Source: DUOX01 sp050944015 (GTDB taxonomy: Bacteria > Bacillota > Clostridia > Oscillospirales > Oscillospiraceae). From it: a stretch of DNA of 64,000 nt. Under the pieces are notes generated by a model. It was not told where the DNA came from. It did not search any database and worked only from the letters and a program-made list of their open reading frames with translations. The DNA lies in assembly GCA_050944015.1 (NCBI GenBank), contig JBMNQG010000005.1, positions 1 to 64,000 on the forward strand, in the 5' to 3' direction. The position numbers were made by a program, and so were the translations under genes. Of this stretch, positions 17,308 to 26,494 are shown in pieces (position 1 is the stretch's first letter; every line of letters begins with the position of its first letter).

Positions 17308-17622
17308 ATGCATCCTCCTTTCTAATCCATTACTTAGCATATGCGGCATAGAGCCATATAGATACTCCATCCTTGCCGTTGCTCCCGGCTTCGGCCTCTT
17401 TTTTCCTTCCTCTTTTTCTATGTATGAAGAACATTACATCCCGAATTCTGCAGAGAATTCGCCCAGTTACCAGGCTGTAAGTTTTATTTACACACCAGGG
17501 CTCACGCTGTGCCAGCCGGAATAAATGAATCTATTTTCTCCATACAACCCCTCCCTGAGGTTTTTCCTTGTCTATTGCAACGTGACTGTAGACCACACGA
17601 TTATTAATGAGCATATTATTTG
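17308..17622. other. Intergenic, no gene seen
   Basis: The 315 bp between the holin-like gene and the gerAA remnant hold only short frames without ribosome binding sites. I see no RNA gene or clear promoter. Confidence 0.5.
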
Positions 17623-17934
17623 ATGAAACATTCTTCCCCTGAAATAAAAGACATGGACAATCTCCTGTCCAGCGTAATCCAGGTAAGCAAATCTGAGACT
17701 ACGGACAATTTTGAGACAATAGTCGAAAAAGTCATGTCAGGAAACACCGTCGTGTTTGCCGAGGGCATGGGCGAGGCAGCAATCTTAAAAACTGAAAAGT
17801 ATACGCTCCGGGCAATTGAAGAGCCTGACAACGAAAAGGTCCTAACCTCTTTAGGCGTCCAGCAGGTAACTCTGCCGGGCACTTTCCGTCTGCAGGACAT
17901 TAAGGATATCCTTATACGGATGCAATACCTATGA
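17623..17934 (+). pseudogene. gerAA-type germinant receptor gene, internally deleted
   Basis: A 103-codon remnant of a GerA-family A subunit, normally about 480-500 residues. Its first part contains the conserved stretch SGNTVVFAEGMGEAAIL with RAIEEPDNEKVL, which in intact proteins continues RGPREGF. Here it jumps directly to a C-terminal-like segment (LQDIKDILIRMQYL, resembling the SDLKDxxIR motif near the GerAA end). The whole membrane domain is therefore missing, apparently by in-frame internal deletion. Intact GerA receptors sit in the inner spore membrane and sense germinants; this one cannot work. Confidence 0.75.
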
Positions 17935-17993
17935 TGATTGAGCGCCCCAAGGATTTAACTTCCAACAAAATCCGCCAGAGGGAGGATTTGGCA

Positions 17994-18194
17994 ATGGCTA
18001 AGCGTATTGGGGCCTGCCTGATGGCCATTGCTATTTGCCTTGTCCAGGGCGGCTGCTGGAACTACGAAAGCCTGGACCAGATAAACGTCGTTATTGGCGT
18101 TGCCGTTGATTTTGACAAGAATGCGAACGAGTACGACGTCAGCTTCGAGGTGGCAGAACTGGCGAAAGCGCAAAAAGAAAGCTGCCAATCATGA
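17994..18194 (+). pseudogene. gerAC-type lipoprotein gene, truncated
   Basis: A 66-codon remnant of the Ger(x)C lipoprotein, normally about 370-400 residues. It has a good start (GGGAGG upstream of ATG 17994), a signal peptide with lipobox VQGGC, and the typical beginning CWNYESLDQINVVIGVAVDFD. The frame stops at 18194 after the first strand region (YDVSFEVAELAKAQKES), so only the N-terminus remains. It follows the gerAA remnant in the order of a gerA operon. Confidence 0.75.
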
Positions 18195-18243
18195 TGCTAA
18201 CCATACTTACCTCGGTTTATCTTTCCAGAAGCAGCATGCCACC

Positions 18244-18590
18244 ATTGGAAAATGGTCCGTAGTCATGATTGTCCCCGTTCTTTTTGTGACTATATGGACA
18301 TCTGTCGGTTCCATAAAACAAATGAGAATTGAGCAGATTCTGCCCATCATGGACCATCCTTTCAAGATAATAGCCAAATCCGCTTTCGGTATTTTTCCTT
18401 TCCCTTTGCCGAAACCGTGCTTTTTCTATGCCTAGGCAGCTCCTTTACCAGGGACAATAGACCTTCCAAAATGCTTTTTCTCTCCCTATCGAACATTCTT
18501 ATAACTTTCCTTATAATTTTTTTCCGCAACATCACCCTGCTGGGTCGGGAAATGATGAAAGACTCTTTTACAATCTGGATTGCAGGGGAA
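18244..18590 (+). pseudogene. gerAB-type membrane subunit fragment, frameshifted
   Basis: Pieces of a GerAB (spore germination permease, APC superfamily) are spread over two frames. The first frame reads VGSIKQMRIEQILPIMDHPF followed by KIIAKSAFGIFPFP. Near 18395-18405 the frame must change to continue FAETVLFLCLGSSF and then SKMLFLSLSNILITFLIIFF. The N-terminal and C-terminal thirds are absent. Together with the two preceding remnants this is a decayed gerA operon. Confidence 0.65.
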
Positions 18591-18677
18591 ATATACGCAA
18601 AAAGGCAAAGTCACCCAAGAATTCGTCCTCTCTGTCTGAGACCTCTATAGGCTGAAGTTCAGGCGGACGCGGAAATC

Positions 18678-18714
18678 AATCAGCGGCTGATAAAAACCCG
18701 GCCGCTGATTTTTA
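18678..18714 (+). terminator. Rho-independent terminator
   Basis: A 10-bp stem, AATCAGCGGC (18678-18687) with GCCGCTGATT (18701-18710), is followed by TTTTATC. It follows the gerA remnant and precedes the P-type ATPase gene. Confidence 0.75.
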
Positions 18715-18840
18715 TCTGTGGTTTCTTTCCGGAATTAGCCCAGTTAAAAATAGGCATCTTTTTTCATAAAAATTCATATTTTCTTCTTCAATCTTTTTCA
18801 ATTTATGATAAAATGGTTTTCAAACTGGTAAAAGGGAGAA

Positions 18841-21294
18841 ATGGTCTTGGCTCTGCCCGTAAAAAAGAAAAAACGCGAAACTCAAGTCAGGCCAAAGATT
18901 AAGGTCTTTATCGCAGACCCAGAAGCAGGTCTCAGCAGCCCGCAGGTTTCTGAGCGCATTAGCGCAGGCTGGGTCAACCGCTCTGTTGAACCTCCAACAA
19001 AATCTACGGGACAAATAATAGCCTCTAACCTGCTCACATACTTTAACCTGGTCTTCTTCTTTCTGGCCGCCTGCGTCATAGCAGTAGGCAGCTGGAGAAA
19101 TCTGATGTTTATGCCTGTAGTTCTTGCCAACATTTTTATAGGCATAGTGCAGGAGCTGCGTTCGAAAAAAACTCTGGACAAACTGGCCCTTCTCACAAGT
19201 CCCAAGGGCGTCGTAATACGCGACGGCGAAAGGCGCACCATCAACACGGAGGAAATGGTGAGGGACGATATTGTTGTTTTCGCCGCGGGAAACCAGGTTT
19301 TCGCCGACGCGGTGGTGGTGTCGGGCACCTGCCACGTAAACGAGGCCCTCATCACCGGGGAAGCGGAAGAAATAAAAAAATCCCCCGGAGACAAGCTCCT
19401 CTCCGGGAGTTTTGTAATCAGCGGCTCCTGCCGCGCACGGCTCACAAGGGTAGGTGCGGACTCCTATGCCGCCAAATTGACCCTGGAAGCCAAAAAGTCA
19501 AAAAAGCGAATCCAGTCCGAGATGATGCGCTCCCTTTCCCAACTGGTAAAATGGATCGGCCTTATACTTATCCCCTTCGGCGTGGCCCTTTGCATCAAGG
19601 AGATTTCATGGCTGGGCAGGAGCGTGGAAGACGGCGTTGTCTCCACCGTGGGCGCCCTTGTGGGCATGATTCCAGAGGGGCTTTACCTGCTCACCAGCTT
19701 GGCCCTGGCGGCGGGCGTCATCCGCCTTGCCCAGAGAAAAACCCTGGTCCACGAGCTGGGCTGCATTGAGACCCTTGCCCGGGTGGACACCCTTTGTGTG
19801 GACAAGACGGGTACCATCACCGAAAATAAAATGATAGTGGAAGACCTGGCCCTGCTCTGCGAGGACCGCTTCAACGAAGCCGACATACGCATGATAATGT
19901 CCGACTACGTGTACGCCATGCAGGACGACAACGACACCGCGGCGGCCCTTAAAAACTACTTTTCCGGCGAGGTGCGGCAGAAGGCCATAAAAGCCCTGCC
20001 CTTCTCCTCAGCCAGAAAATACGGGGGCGTGTCCTTCCACGAGGACGAGACGTACATTCTCGGGGCACCCGAGATTATTCTGGGAGTTGAGTATCCAAAA
20101 TACAGCGAGAAAATAGACTACTACTCCTCCCGGGGCTGCCGTGTCCTGCTCCTGGCACTCTACGACGGAGACCTGGAGGACCAGGAGCTTTCGGCGGAAA
20201 TTATGCCCCTGGCCCTTATACTTCTGGCAAACAAAATCAGGCCAGAGGCCCCGGAAACCTTCAAGTTTTTTGCCAAACAGGGCGTGGAAATCAAGGTCAT
20301 CTCCGGCGACAACCCCATGACGGTTTCCGAGGTTGCCAGGAGAGCCGGCATTAAAAACGCCGAAAAATATGTGGACGCACGCACACTGGACAGTGACAAG
20401 AAGCTGGCCGCTGCCGCCACCGAATACACCGTGTTCGGCCGGGTTACGCCGGACCAAAAGCGGAAGCTGATAAAGGCATTGAAGGCCGCAGGCCGCACCG
20501 TAGCCATGACGGGGGACGGCGTCAACGACGTTCTTGCCCTTAAGGAGGCGGACTGCAGCATAGCAATGGCTTCCGGCAGCGACGTGGCCTGCCGGGTCTC
20601 TCATATAGTTTTGCTCAACTCGGACTTTTCCTCCATGCCCTCTGTGGTAATGGAGGGCCGGCGGGTAATCAACAACATTGAGCGGGCCGCCGCCCTGTAT
20701 CTCGTTAAGAACATTTTCTCCTTCCTGCTGGCGCTTGTTTCCCTGTTTTTCACACTGCCTTATCCAGTAACTCCCGCCCAGCTCAGCCTTGTCAGTTCCC
20801 TGACCATCGGCATCCCCTCCTTCTTCCTTGCTATGGAGCCCAACGAGGGAATTGTTAAGGGCAAGTTTTTGCCCAACGTCATTTACCGGGCCTTGCCCGG
20901 CGGCCTGACGGACTTGGTTCTTGTACTTGGAATCCTGCTGTTTTACATCGCTTTCAATGTAAACGCCGGGGAGATGTCCACCATATGCGCCATTGTAATG
21001 GGAATTGTGGGGCTGCTTGTGGTGCACAGGACCTGCAAGCCCTACACGCCGCTTAGGAAAATCCTCATGTGGTTTTTGTCCATAACCTTTGGCCTCTGCG
21101 TCCTGTTCCTCAAAGGCCTGTTTACCCTCTCCCCTCTGGATTTCCCCAGCATGCTGGTGCTGGCTGTATTTTCCCTTTTGGCCTATCCGATCATGTCTGT
21201 TTTTTCAAAGTGGCTGGACGACATAAAGAACTACTTCCAGGCTAGGCACTCAAAGCACAGAAGGCACCGCCGAAACGTAAAAAGAAGAGCATAA
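18841..21294 (+). CDS. HAD-family cation-transporting P-type ATPase
   Basis: An 817-residue membrane pump. The actuator domain has the ITGEAE loop (about residue 174). The phosphorylation motif DKTGTIT is at about 321, with the M4 motif PEGL at about 278. The hinge MTGDGVNDVLALKEAD is near 557, and a C-terminal bundle of hydrophobic helices ends in a very basic tail (HSKHRRHRRNVKRRA). The PEGL core and lack of N-terminal metal-binding domains suggest a calcium or similar hard-cation pump of the CtpE/YfgQ type rather than a copper or zinc pump; the ion cannot be told from sequence. It is a single-gene unit with terminators on both sides. Confidence 0.85.
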   Translation: MVLALPVKKKKRETQVRPKIKVFIADPEAGLSSPQVSERISAGWVNRSVEPPTKSTGQIIASNLLTYFNLVFFFLAACVIAVGSWRNLMFMPVVLANIFIGIVQELRSKKTLDKLALLTSPKGVVIRDGERRTINTEEMVRDDIVVFAAGNQVFADAVVVSGTCHVNEALITGEAEEIKKSPGDKLLSGSFVISGSCRARLTRVGADSYAAKLTLEAKKSKKRIQSEMMRSLSQLVKWIGLILIPFGVALCIKEISWLGRSVEDGVVSTVGALVGMIPEGLYLLTSLALAAGVIRLAQRKTLVHELGCIETLARVDTLCVDKTGTITENKMIVEDLALLCEDRFNEADIRMIMSDYVYAMQDDNDTAAALKNYFSGEVRQKAIKALPFSSARKYGGVSFHEDETYILGAPEIILGVEYPKYSEKIDYYSSRGCRVLLLALYDGDLEDQELSAEIMPLALILLANKIRPEAPETFKFFAKQGVEIKVISGDNPMTVSEVARRAGIKNAEKYVDARTLDSDKKLAAAATEYTVFGRVTPDQKRKLIKALKAAGRTVAMTGDGVNDVLALKEADCSIAMASGSDVACRVSHIVLLNSDFSSMPSVVMEGRRVINNIERAAALYLVKNIFSFLLALVSLFFTLPYPVTPAQLSLVSSLTIGIPSFFLAMEPNEGIVKGKFLPNVIYRALPGGLTDLVLVLGILLFYIAFNVNAGEMSTICAIVMGIVGLLVVHRTCKPYTPLRKILMWFLSITFGLCVLFLKGLFTLSPLDFPSMLVLAVFSLLAYPIMSVFSKWLDDIKNYFQARHSKHRRHRRNVKRRA

Positions 21295-21298
21295 AAAC

Positions 21299-21330
21299 AG
21301 CCCCTGCTAAAAACTGCAGGGGCTTCTTAT
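21299..21330. terminator. Terminator shared by convergent genes
   Basis: A 9-bp stem, AGCCCCTGC (21299-21307) and GCAGGGGCT (21316-21324), is followed by TCTTATTT on the plus strand. It separates the P-type ATPase gene from the convergent ECF gene. Confidence 0.75.
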
Positions 21331-21339
21331 TTGCAAAAA

Positions 21340-21861
21340 TCACTTTGTCAGTTCCCGAATATAGGGCATCTTTGAAAGGGCCAAAAACAGCGCGCTGCCG
21401 GCCACGGAGCCGAATATGCCCTGCACGCAGTTTCCTGGTATGTCCGCCAGGGCTCCCCATCCGTAGCCCAGGAAAACCGCGCTGTAGACAAAATAGCCCA
21501 GCACCATCAACACCGCACCGGCCAGGGAGGCCAGAAAGGCGGCAACTGCAGGTTTTGAGCCGCCCATTTTTCTAAGCAGGAATCCCGAAAGCAGGGCCAT
21601 GGCGCCCTTAATCACCAAGGTGCCGGGCGCATAGACCACGTAGCCCAATATGGCGTCCGCCAGGGCGCTGCCCAGTCCTGCGGAAATCGCGCCCCAGGTC
21701 GGGCCGAGCAGGAAAGCTCCCAGGAGCACCATGGAATCCCCCGGATTTACATATCCCCCCGTTGGGGACGGGATTACTATGACAATGGTCGCCACGCAGG
21801 TCAGTGCGGCAAACAGGGCTCCCATCACCAGCTTTATTAGTTTATTCCTGCTATAAAGCAT
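21340..21861 (-). CDS. ECF transporter substrate-binding (S) component
   Basis: A 173-residue integral membrane protein with about six hydrophobic segments. The signature GYVNPGDSMVLLGAFLLGP, followed by GAISAGLGSALADAI, is typical of ECF S components that capture vitamins for energy-coupling transporters. The shared EcfA/T module is not in this window. The start is set at the ATG at 21861 (MLYSRNKLIKL), since the longer frame overlaps the upstream gene. It lies 7 bp after the DUF4330-type gene and is probably co-transcribed. The vitamin is not identifiable. Confidence 0.8.
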   Translation of the reverse strand: MLYSRNKLIKLVMGALFAALTCVATIVIVIPSPTGGYVNPGDSMVLLGAFLLGPTWGAISAGLGSALADAILGYVVYAPGTLVIKGAMALLSGFLLRKMGGSKPAVAAFLASLAGAVLMVLGYFVYSAVFLGYGWGALADIPGNCVQGIFGSVAGSALFLALSKMPYIRELTK

Positions 21862-21868
21862 TAATGTT

Positions 21869-22360
21869 CTACCCCTGTTCGACAGGCTGGATATCGCTAA
21901 TTGTGAGGTACAGCTTGGCGTCTCCCGCATAGATAACCAGCGTGTGCCCGACACCATACAGGGTGCCGTTTATGGTAACTCCATGTGGGCCCAAATACCC
22001 CTGCGCCTGGGAGGTAAGCAGCAGCGAGCAGTAGCCCTCCTTGTGGGTGGTTTTAATTTCGCCGTCGCTGGTTTCCGCGAAACTGATGGACTCGCCTGTC
22101 TCAAAATCGGTGATTACACCCAGATTGTTGCGGCCGGCGGCGTCTATCACAGGATTACCTATTTCCAACCGCTCCACAACATAATTGGGCGCCTCTTCAT
22201 GGTAAAAGGTTATGGCCACAGGCACGGGATTATTACCATAGTCCGCGCTGCGCCCCTGAATAAATTTATACGCGAAAAATGCAAGCACCAGTATAATAAT
22301 GGCGATTATGACAGCGTCGATGATGTTTAGCTTACCGAAAAGCTTTCCTTTGTTGTTCAT
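21869..22360 (-). CDS. DUF4330-type membrane-anchored protein
   Basis: A 163-residue protein with one N-terminal transmembrane helix (NIIDAVIIAIIILVLAFFAY) and an extracytoplasmic domain rich in beta strands. The GKLNIIDA entry and overall layout match the DUF4330 family, whose function is unknown. The start at 22360 is chosen because AAAGGA lies 7 nt before it; the ATG at 22366 is too close to that site. It is the first gene of a two-gene unit with the ECF S component. Confidence 0.65.
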   Translation of the reverse strand: MNNKGKLFGKLNIIDAVIIAIIILVLAFFAYKFIQGRSADYGNNPVPVAITFYHEEAPNYVVERLEIGNPVIDAAGRNNLGVITDFETGESISFAETSDGEIKTTHKEGYCSLLLTSQAQGYLGPHGVTINGTLYGVGHTLVIYAGDAKLYLTISDIQPVEQG

Positions 22361-22490
22361 AGCCATTTCCTTTCAGGACAGTTCCCGTCCGTGCGTTTTG
22401 TTCCTATGATGTTTTCTAATATACCCCATTGCCCGCTGCCAAGTCAAGCCTGACAGAATCCAAATAAAAGCCCGGCAGATTATTTTATGT

Positions 22491-22519
22491 TTTACAAAGT
22501 AAGGGGAGTATTCTATAAT
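22491..22519 (+). promoter_or_regulatory. Promoter of the OYE/FAD reductase gene
   Basis: TTTACA (22491-22496) and TATAAT (22514-22519) are spaced 17 bp apart, upstream of the TTG start at 22576. Confidence 0.7.
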
Positions 22520-22575
22520 AGGGCGTATTGTGATTTCACTCAAAAGCAAATTTCGCCATGAAGGAAGGTTGAATC

Positions 22576-24522
22576 TTGAAATATCCTCATCTTTTCCAGC
22601 CTATCACGCTGCGCGGGCTGACCCTGAAAAACCGAATTTTTTCCGCCCCCACCTCCCTTGCGGAGCTGGGCCCCGACGAGCATTATTCCAGGGCCAACAT
22701 TGAATATTACAAACTACGGGCAGTGGGCGGCGCGGCTCTTGTCACAGTAGGCGACGTCATTGTGGATCTTGATACTGGCCGCTCCCATCCTCAGCAGACC
22801 AGCCTTAACGACCCTTCCGCCATCCCCTATTTCGTGGAGCTGGTGGACGCCATACGCTCCGGCGGTGCCGCCGCCTCCGTGGAGCTGGACCACGGCGGGG
22901 CCCTCTGTCCCCCCGAGTTCATAGGCGGCAAAAACGCCATTGGTCCTTCCGGTTACGTGGACGAATGGGGTGACACGGTGGAGAAAATGACGGAAGAGCA
23001 GATATATTCCATTGCCGACGCCTTTGCACAGGCGGCGGCCAACGCCAAGGACTGCGGCTTTGACATGGTTATGATACACGCAGGCCACGGCTGGCTGATA
23101 CACCAGTTTCTCTCCCCCATCACCAACCACCGCACTGACAAGTGGGGCGGCTCATTGGAAAACAGGCTGCGCTTTCCTCTCCTTGTAGTTGATAAGGTAA
23201 GGGAGGCGGTGGGCCCCAACTTCCCAATAGAGATTAGAATAAGTGGCTCCGAGAGGATGGAGGGCGGCTACGATTTGGACACCGGCATTGAAATCGCAAA
23301 GGCGCTGGACGGCCGGGTGGACCTTATCCACGTCTCCGCCGGAACCCAGCAGGATTTGTATTCCGCCATTCTGATGCACCCGGGGGCCTTCCAGCGGGAC
23401 ATGGAAAACGCCTATCTGGCCGCAGAGATTAAAAAGCATGTGAAAACCCCCGTGGTGGCAGTTGGAGCGTTCAATCTGCCGGACCAGATGGAAAGGTTCA
23501 TTGCCGCAGGACATGCCGACTGCATAGCCCTGGGGAGGGCTCTGCTTGCCGACCCCTTCCTGCCAAGAAAGGCCCTGGCCGGCAGGGACGAGGAAATCAC
23601 CCCCTGCCTGCGCTGCGGCGAGTGTCACAGCGGCATGATTAAAACCCGAAACATCCGCTGTACGGTAAACCCGATTATCGGCCGGGAGCACGACTTTTTC
23701 CACCCCGTTCCCGTGCGCAGGCACAAGAAGGTGCTGGTTGCCGGCGGCGGACCCGGAGGCATTCAGGCCGCCCTGACCGCCCAAGAGAGGGGCCACAAGG
23801 TGGTTCTATGCGAAGCAGGTCCCAGTCTTGGCGGGGCGCTCAAGTTTGCCGACAGCGGCGCGGACTTTAAAATCCCCATGCTCCGCTACCGTGAAAGCCA
23901 GATTAAAAAGCTCCTGTCCTCCGGCGTGGAGCTCCGTCTGAATACTCAGGTTGATGAGGCACTGGTGGAGGAAATAAAACCTGACGTGCTTATCGCCGCC
24001 GTGGGGGCCGTTCCATTCATTATCCCAGTGCCGGGCAGCGACGGCCCCAACGTCATAGCGGGGGCGGACCTTACCAAAGACACCCCTGTAGGCGAAAGAA
24101 TCGTCATAATCGGCGGAGGTCTTGTGGGTTGCGAGGAGGCCGTCCATTACGCCAGGCTGGGACACCAGATCACCATAATTGAAATGCTGCCGGAACTGGC
24201 CATGGAATGCGGGAAAATGCACAGGATAAATCTCCTGCACCAGATAGACAGCCTTAAAAATATCTCATACTACACCGGCATGAAGTGCCGCTTTATTAGT
24301 CTTGAAGGCGTAGCTGCAACTGACAGTGATGGCAATGAACGTTTCTTACCCGCCGACACTGTGATTATGGCCACAGGCATGCGGCCCCGCTCCGACCAGG
24401 TGGAAGCACTCCGGCCCCTGGTGGATGAGTTTTACGTGATTGGAGACGCCGCCCGACCCCGGAACGTGATGCACGCCGTACGTGAGGGCTACGACGCTGC
24501 TGTGAATCTTGGCCTTTACTGA
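22576..24522 (+). CDS. NADH:flavin oxidoreductase / 2,4-dienoyl-CoA reductase-like enoate reductase
   Basis: A 648-residue fusion of an FMN-binding Old Yellow Enzyme barrel (1-330), an iron-sulfur segment and an FAD/NAD(P)-binding domain (about 385-648), the layout of FadH, enoate reductases and bile-acid enzymes BaiCD/BaiH. The barrel shows the catalytic-loop motif HAGHGWLIHQFLSP and NHRTDKWGGS. The Cys cluster CLRCGECHSG, with a fourth Cys in RCTVNP, binds a 4Fe-4S centre. The dinucleotide folds are VLVAGGGPGGIQAA and IVIIGGGLVGCEEA. The start is TTG after AAGGAAGG. It stands alone between a promoter and a terminator. The substrate is likely an alpha,beta-unsaturated acid or CoA ester. Confidence 0.88.
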   Translation: MKYPHLFQPITLRGLTLKNRIFSAPTSLAELGPDEHYSRANIEYYKLRAVGGAALVTVGDVIVDLDTGRSHPQQTSLNDPSAIPYFVELVDAIRSGGAAASVELDHGGALCPPEFIGGKNAIGPSGYVDEWGDTVEKMTEEQIYSIADAFAQAAANAKDCGFDMVMIHAGHGWLIHQFLSPITNHRTDKWGGSLENRLRFPLLVVDKVREAVGPNFPIEIRISGSERMEGGYDLDTGIEIAKALDGRVDLIHVSAGTQQDLYSAILMHPGAFQRDMENAYLAAEIKKHVKTPVVAVGAFNLPDQMERFIAAGHADCIALGRALLADPFLPRKALAGRDEEITPCLRCGECHSGMIKTRNIRCTVNPIIGREHDFFHPVPVRRHKKVLVAGGGPGGIQAALTAQERGHKVVLCEAGPSLGGALKFADSGADFKIPMLRYRESQIKKLLSSGVELRLNTQVDEALVEEIKPDVLIAAVGAVPFIIPVPGSDGPNVIAGADLTKDTPVGERIVIIGGGLVGCEEAVHYARLGHQITIIEMLPELAMECGKMHRINLLHQIDSLKNISYYTGMKCRFISLEGVAATDSDGNERFLPADTVIMATGMRPRSDQVEALRPLVDEFYVIGDAARPRNVMHAVREGYDAAVNLGLY

Positions 24523-24554
24523 TTATAAATCCGCTTAAAATAGCGCCAAATAAA

Positions 24555-24590
24555 AATCCCTCCGTGTTTCCACGGAGGGATTACCCGTTT
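24555..24590. terminator. Bidirectional terminator
   Basis: A perfect 12-bp stem, AATCCCTCCGTG (24555-24566) with CACGGAGGGATT (24571-24582), sits between two convergent genes. On the minus strand it is followed by TTTTTATTTGG, so it serves the gene at 24589 well. Confidence 0.8.
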
Positions 24591-26475
24591 AGAGCCCGAA
24601 CAGCGCCAGAAGGCGTTCCAAAAAGCCCTTATCTTCCGCCGGCGGCTGAGGAAGTTCCTCGACTTCCTCCCTAATGGAAGGCGTCATCATTACAAACTGG
24701 ACGGACTGTATGTTCTTATTCTTCTCCGAGACGAAGGACACATTGCCTAACTCCTCGCCTTTGTAGCCTGCCAGAAAGTCGTCAATGCCCTCCTGAACGC
24801 GGACGTCAATACCGGAAGTCTCATTTTTCAGCGTGGCAAGGCCGTCGGACAGCTCCGCCGCTCCACGGGACAGGCCGGAGAGGCCCTCCTTCAGGAGCCC
24901 GCAGCCCCCGCTAAGTCGGACAAAGCCGTCATGGAGGGTCTTATACCCTTCCGCAATTGAGGCCACGGCGGCCGCGTACTTGTCAATGCCGTTCCCCAAC
25001 TGCCTGGCTCCAGCCTCCAGCTCCTTCAGCCCGGATTCCAGCTGCTCAAAGCCGTCTGTCAGCCGGGACAGGAGAACCGGCAGGGACTGCAGGGCGTTAT
25101 CTAGGCCGGCATAGCCCTCAGCCAGTTCTCCCGAGCTGGCGGCAAGGGAACCGACGCCGGCTTTAAGGCTATCGATAAACTGCTGCTGCGCCCCTATGAG
25201 GCTGCTGTTGGCCTCCAGGAGCCTGATTATTTGGTTTGCCTGCTCTATCTGCGCGCTTACAGATACATATTCCTGAGTGCCCGGTTCAAGGGCGGCAAGC
25301 CGGCCGCTTAGCTCCTCAACGGTGCCGCGCAAAGCTGCCGCGGTATTGCCGTTGGCTGCGGCAATGGCGGAAGGGTCCTGCCCGCTCTCGCTTACGGTGT
25401 CGCGGTAGCTCTGGAAGCCGGCCTGAAGCTGCGCCAGGCCGGCGGAAAGAGCGTCCAGGCCCGTTTTGATGCCCGTGGAAGCCAATGCCAGCTCCGTAAG
25501 GTCGGCGGAGGTAACCGAAAAGCCCTCAAGCCCAGCCAGTATTGAGGCAATTCCCTCGGACAAAGCCGCCGTCCCCGCTGAGAGGGCGCCGCCCTCATCC
25601 TTGAGACGGCTTAATCCCTCAAGCATTTCAGACATGCCTGCCTGCATGGAGTTCATGCCGCTTCTGAGTTCCCCAGCGGCAAAGTCAAGCTCCCTTGCCC
25701 CGCCGGACAGATTGACGGCCCCCTCCGAGGCGGCGGAGATTCCGTCGCTGAGACCCTTCAGCCCCCCGGTCATCTCCTCCAGTTCGGAGCTGTTAATTCC
25801 AACACTTATATTCAGTGGCAACCCGGTAAACTGTATTGCGTCCATTTCAAAGTCGCGAACCCGGGCTGCGACAGAAAAATCCCCCTCGCTTCCGGGCAGC
25901 AGGGTAAATGTGATAACCCTGTCTCCCCCGGCGCTGGCGATTGCGCCCCCTTCCGCCTCTATTTCGTAGCAGAGGTCGGCGTCCAAGGTAACGGTTATGT
26001 TTAAGGCGAAGCTTTCGAAAAAGCCTTCCGCCGCCTGCCGGTTTTCCCGCACGGATATGGCTATTTCCAAATGCCCGGATTTGCCGGCAAGTTCCTCTGG
26101 TTTTACGGGTTTCCCGTCAAGATAATACTCAATGCCTATTTCCCAGGGCAGCCGTATTGATTTAAGCTCCCCCTGGTAGTAAAACCTGCCGGCGGGGGCA
26201 TAAAAACTAACTTTTCCGTCCTTATAATCCAGTTTTTCTGTGGTAGAAAGGTTAATAACTGCTGTATAATCCCCGTAATCTGTAACCTGTCCCGCCCGGC
26301 TCAGCTCAAAGGAGTTTACAACATAGGCGCCGGTTGCCTCTCCCTGGAAGTCCAGGCGGGCGTAGATTACCTCCTCTTTCGAGGCGGAGGCGCTCTCTGC
26401 AGCACTGCCCGTCAGGCCGAGTATCAGGGACAGGGACAGAAACAGTACGATAACTGATAAAACCTGCTTTTTCAT
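24589..26475 (-). CDS. Secreted coiled-coil protein with YhgE/Pip-like repeats, MMPL partner
   Basis: A 628-residue protein with an N-terminal signal peptide (MKKQVLSVIVLFLSLSLILG), a beta-rich N-terminal domain (about 35-215), then a long region of short periodic units with the pattern A/S-x-G-x-x-x-L-x-x-G (GLKGLSDGISAASEGAVNLS, LSAGTAALSEGIASILAGLE and many more). Such units occur in YhgE/Pip proteins and form long helical stalks. There is no C-terminal anchor I would call with confidence. It lies directly after the MMPL transporter gene, so it is likely an extracytoplasmic partner of that exporter. The exact role is unknown. Confidence 0.7.
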   Translation of the reverse strand: MKKQVLSVIVLFLSLSLILGLTGSAAESASASKEEVIYARLDFQGEATGAYVVNSFELSRAGQVTDYGDYTAVINLSTTEKLDYKDGKVSFYAPAGRFYYQGELKSIRLPWEIGIEYYLDGKPVKPEELAGKSGHLEIAISVRENRQAAEGFFESFALNITVTLDADLCYEIEAEGGAIASAGGDRVITFTLLPGSEGDFSVAARVRDFEMDAIQFTGLPLNISVGINSSELEEMTGGLKGLSDGISAASEGAVNLSGGARELDFAAGELRSGMNSMQAGMSEMLEGLSRLKDEGGALSAGTAALSEGIASILAGLEGFSVTSADLTELALASTGIKTGLDALSAGLAQLQAGFQSYRDTVSESGQDPSAIAAANGNTAAALRGTVEELSGRLAALEPGTQEYVSVSAQIEQANQIIRLLEANSSLIGAQQQFIDSLKAGVGSLAASSGELAEGYAGLDNALQSLPVLLSRLTDGFEQLESGLKELEAGARQLGNGIDKYAAAVASIAEGYKTLHDGFVRLSGGCGLLKEGLSGLSRGAAELSDGLATLKNETSGIDVRVQEGIDDFLAGYKGEELGNVSFVSEKNKNIQSVQFVMMTPSIREEVEELPQPPAEDKGFLERLLALFGL

Positions 26476-26494
26476 ATTTTCATACCTCCGAGGC

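Noticed and set aside
17430..17460. GAATTC-TGCAGA-GAATTCGCCC resembling a TA-cloning vector polylinker
   Set aside because: The match is short and the flanks do not continue into vector sequence; coincidence is more likely than contamination.
20008..21027. A 339-codon open frame antisense to the P-type ATPase gene
   Set aside because: It is a shadow of a GC-rich gene, with no ribosome binding site and no sensible protein features.
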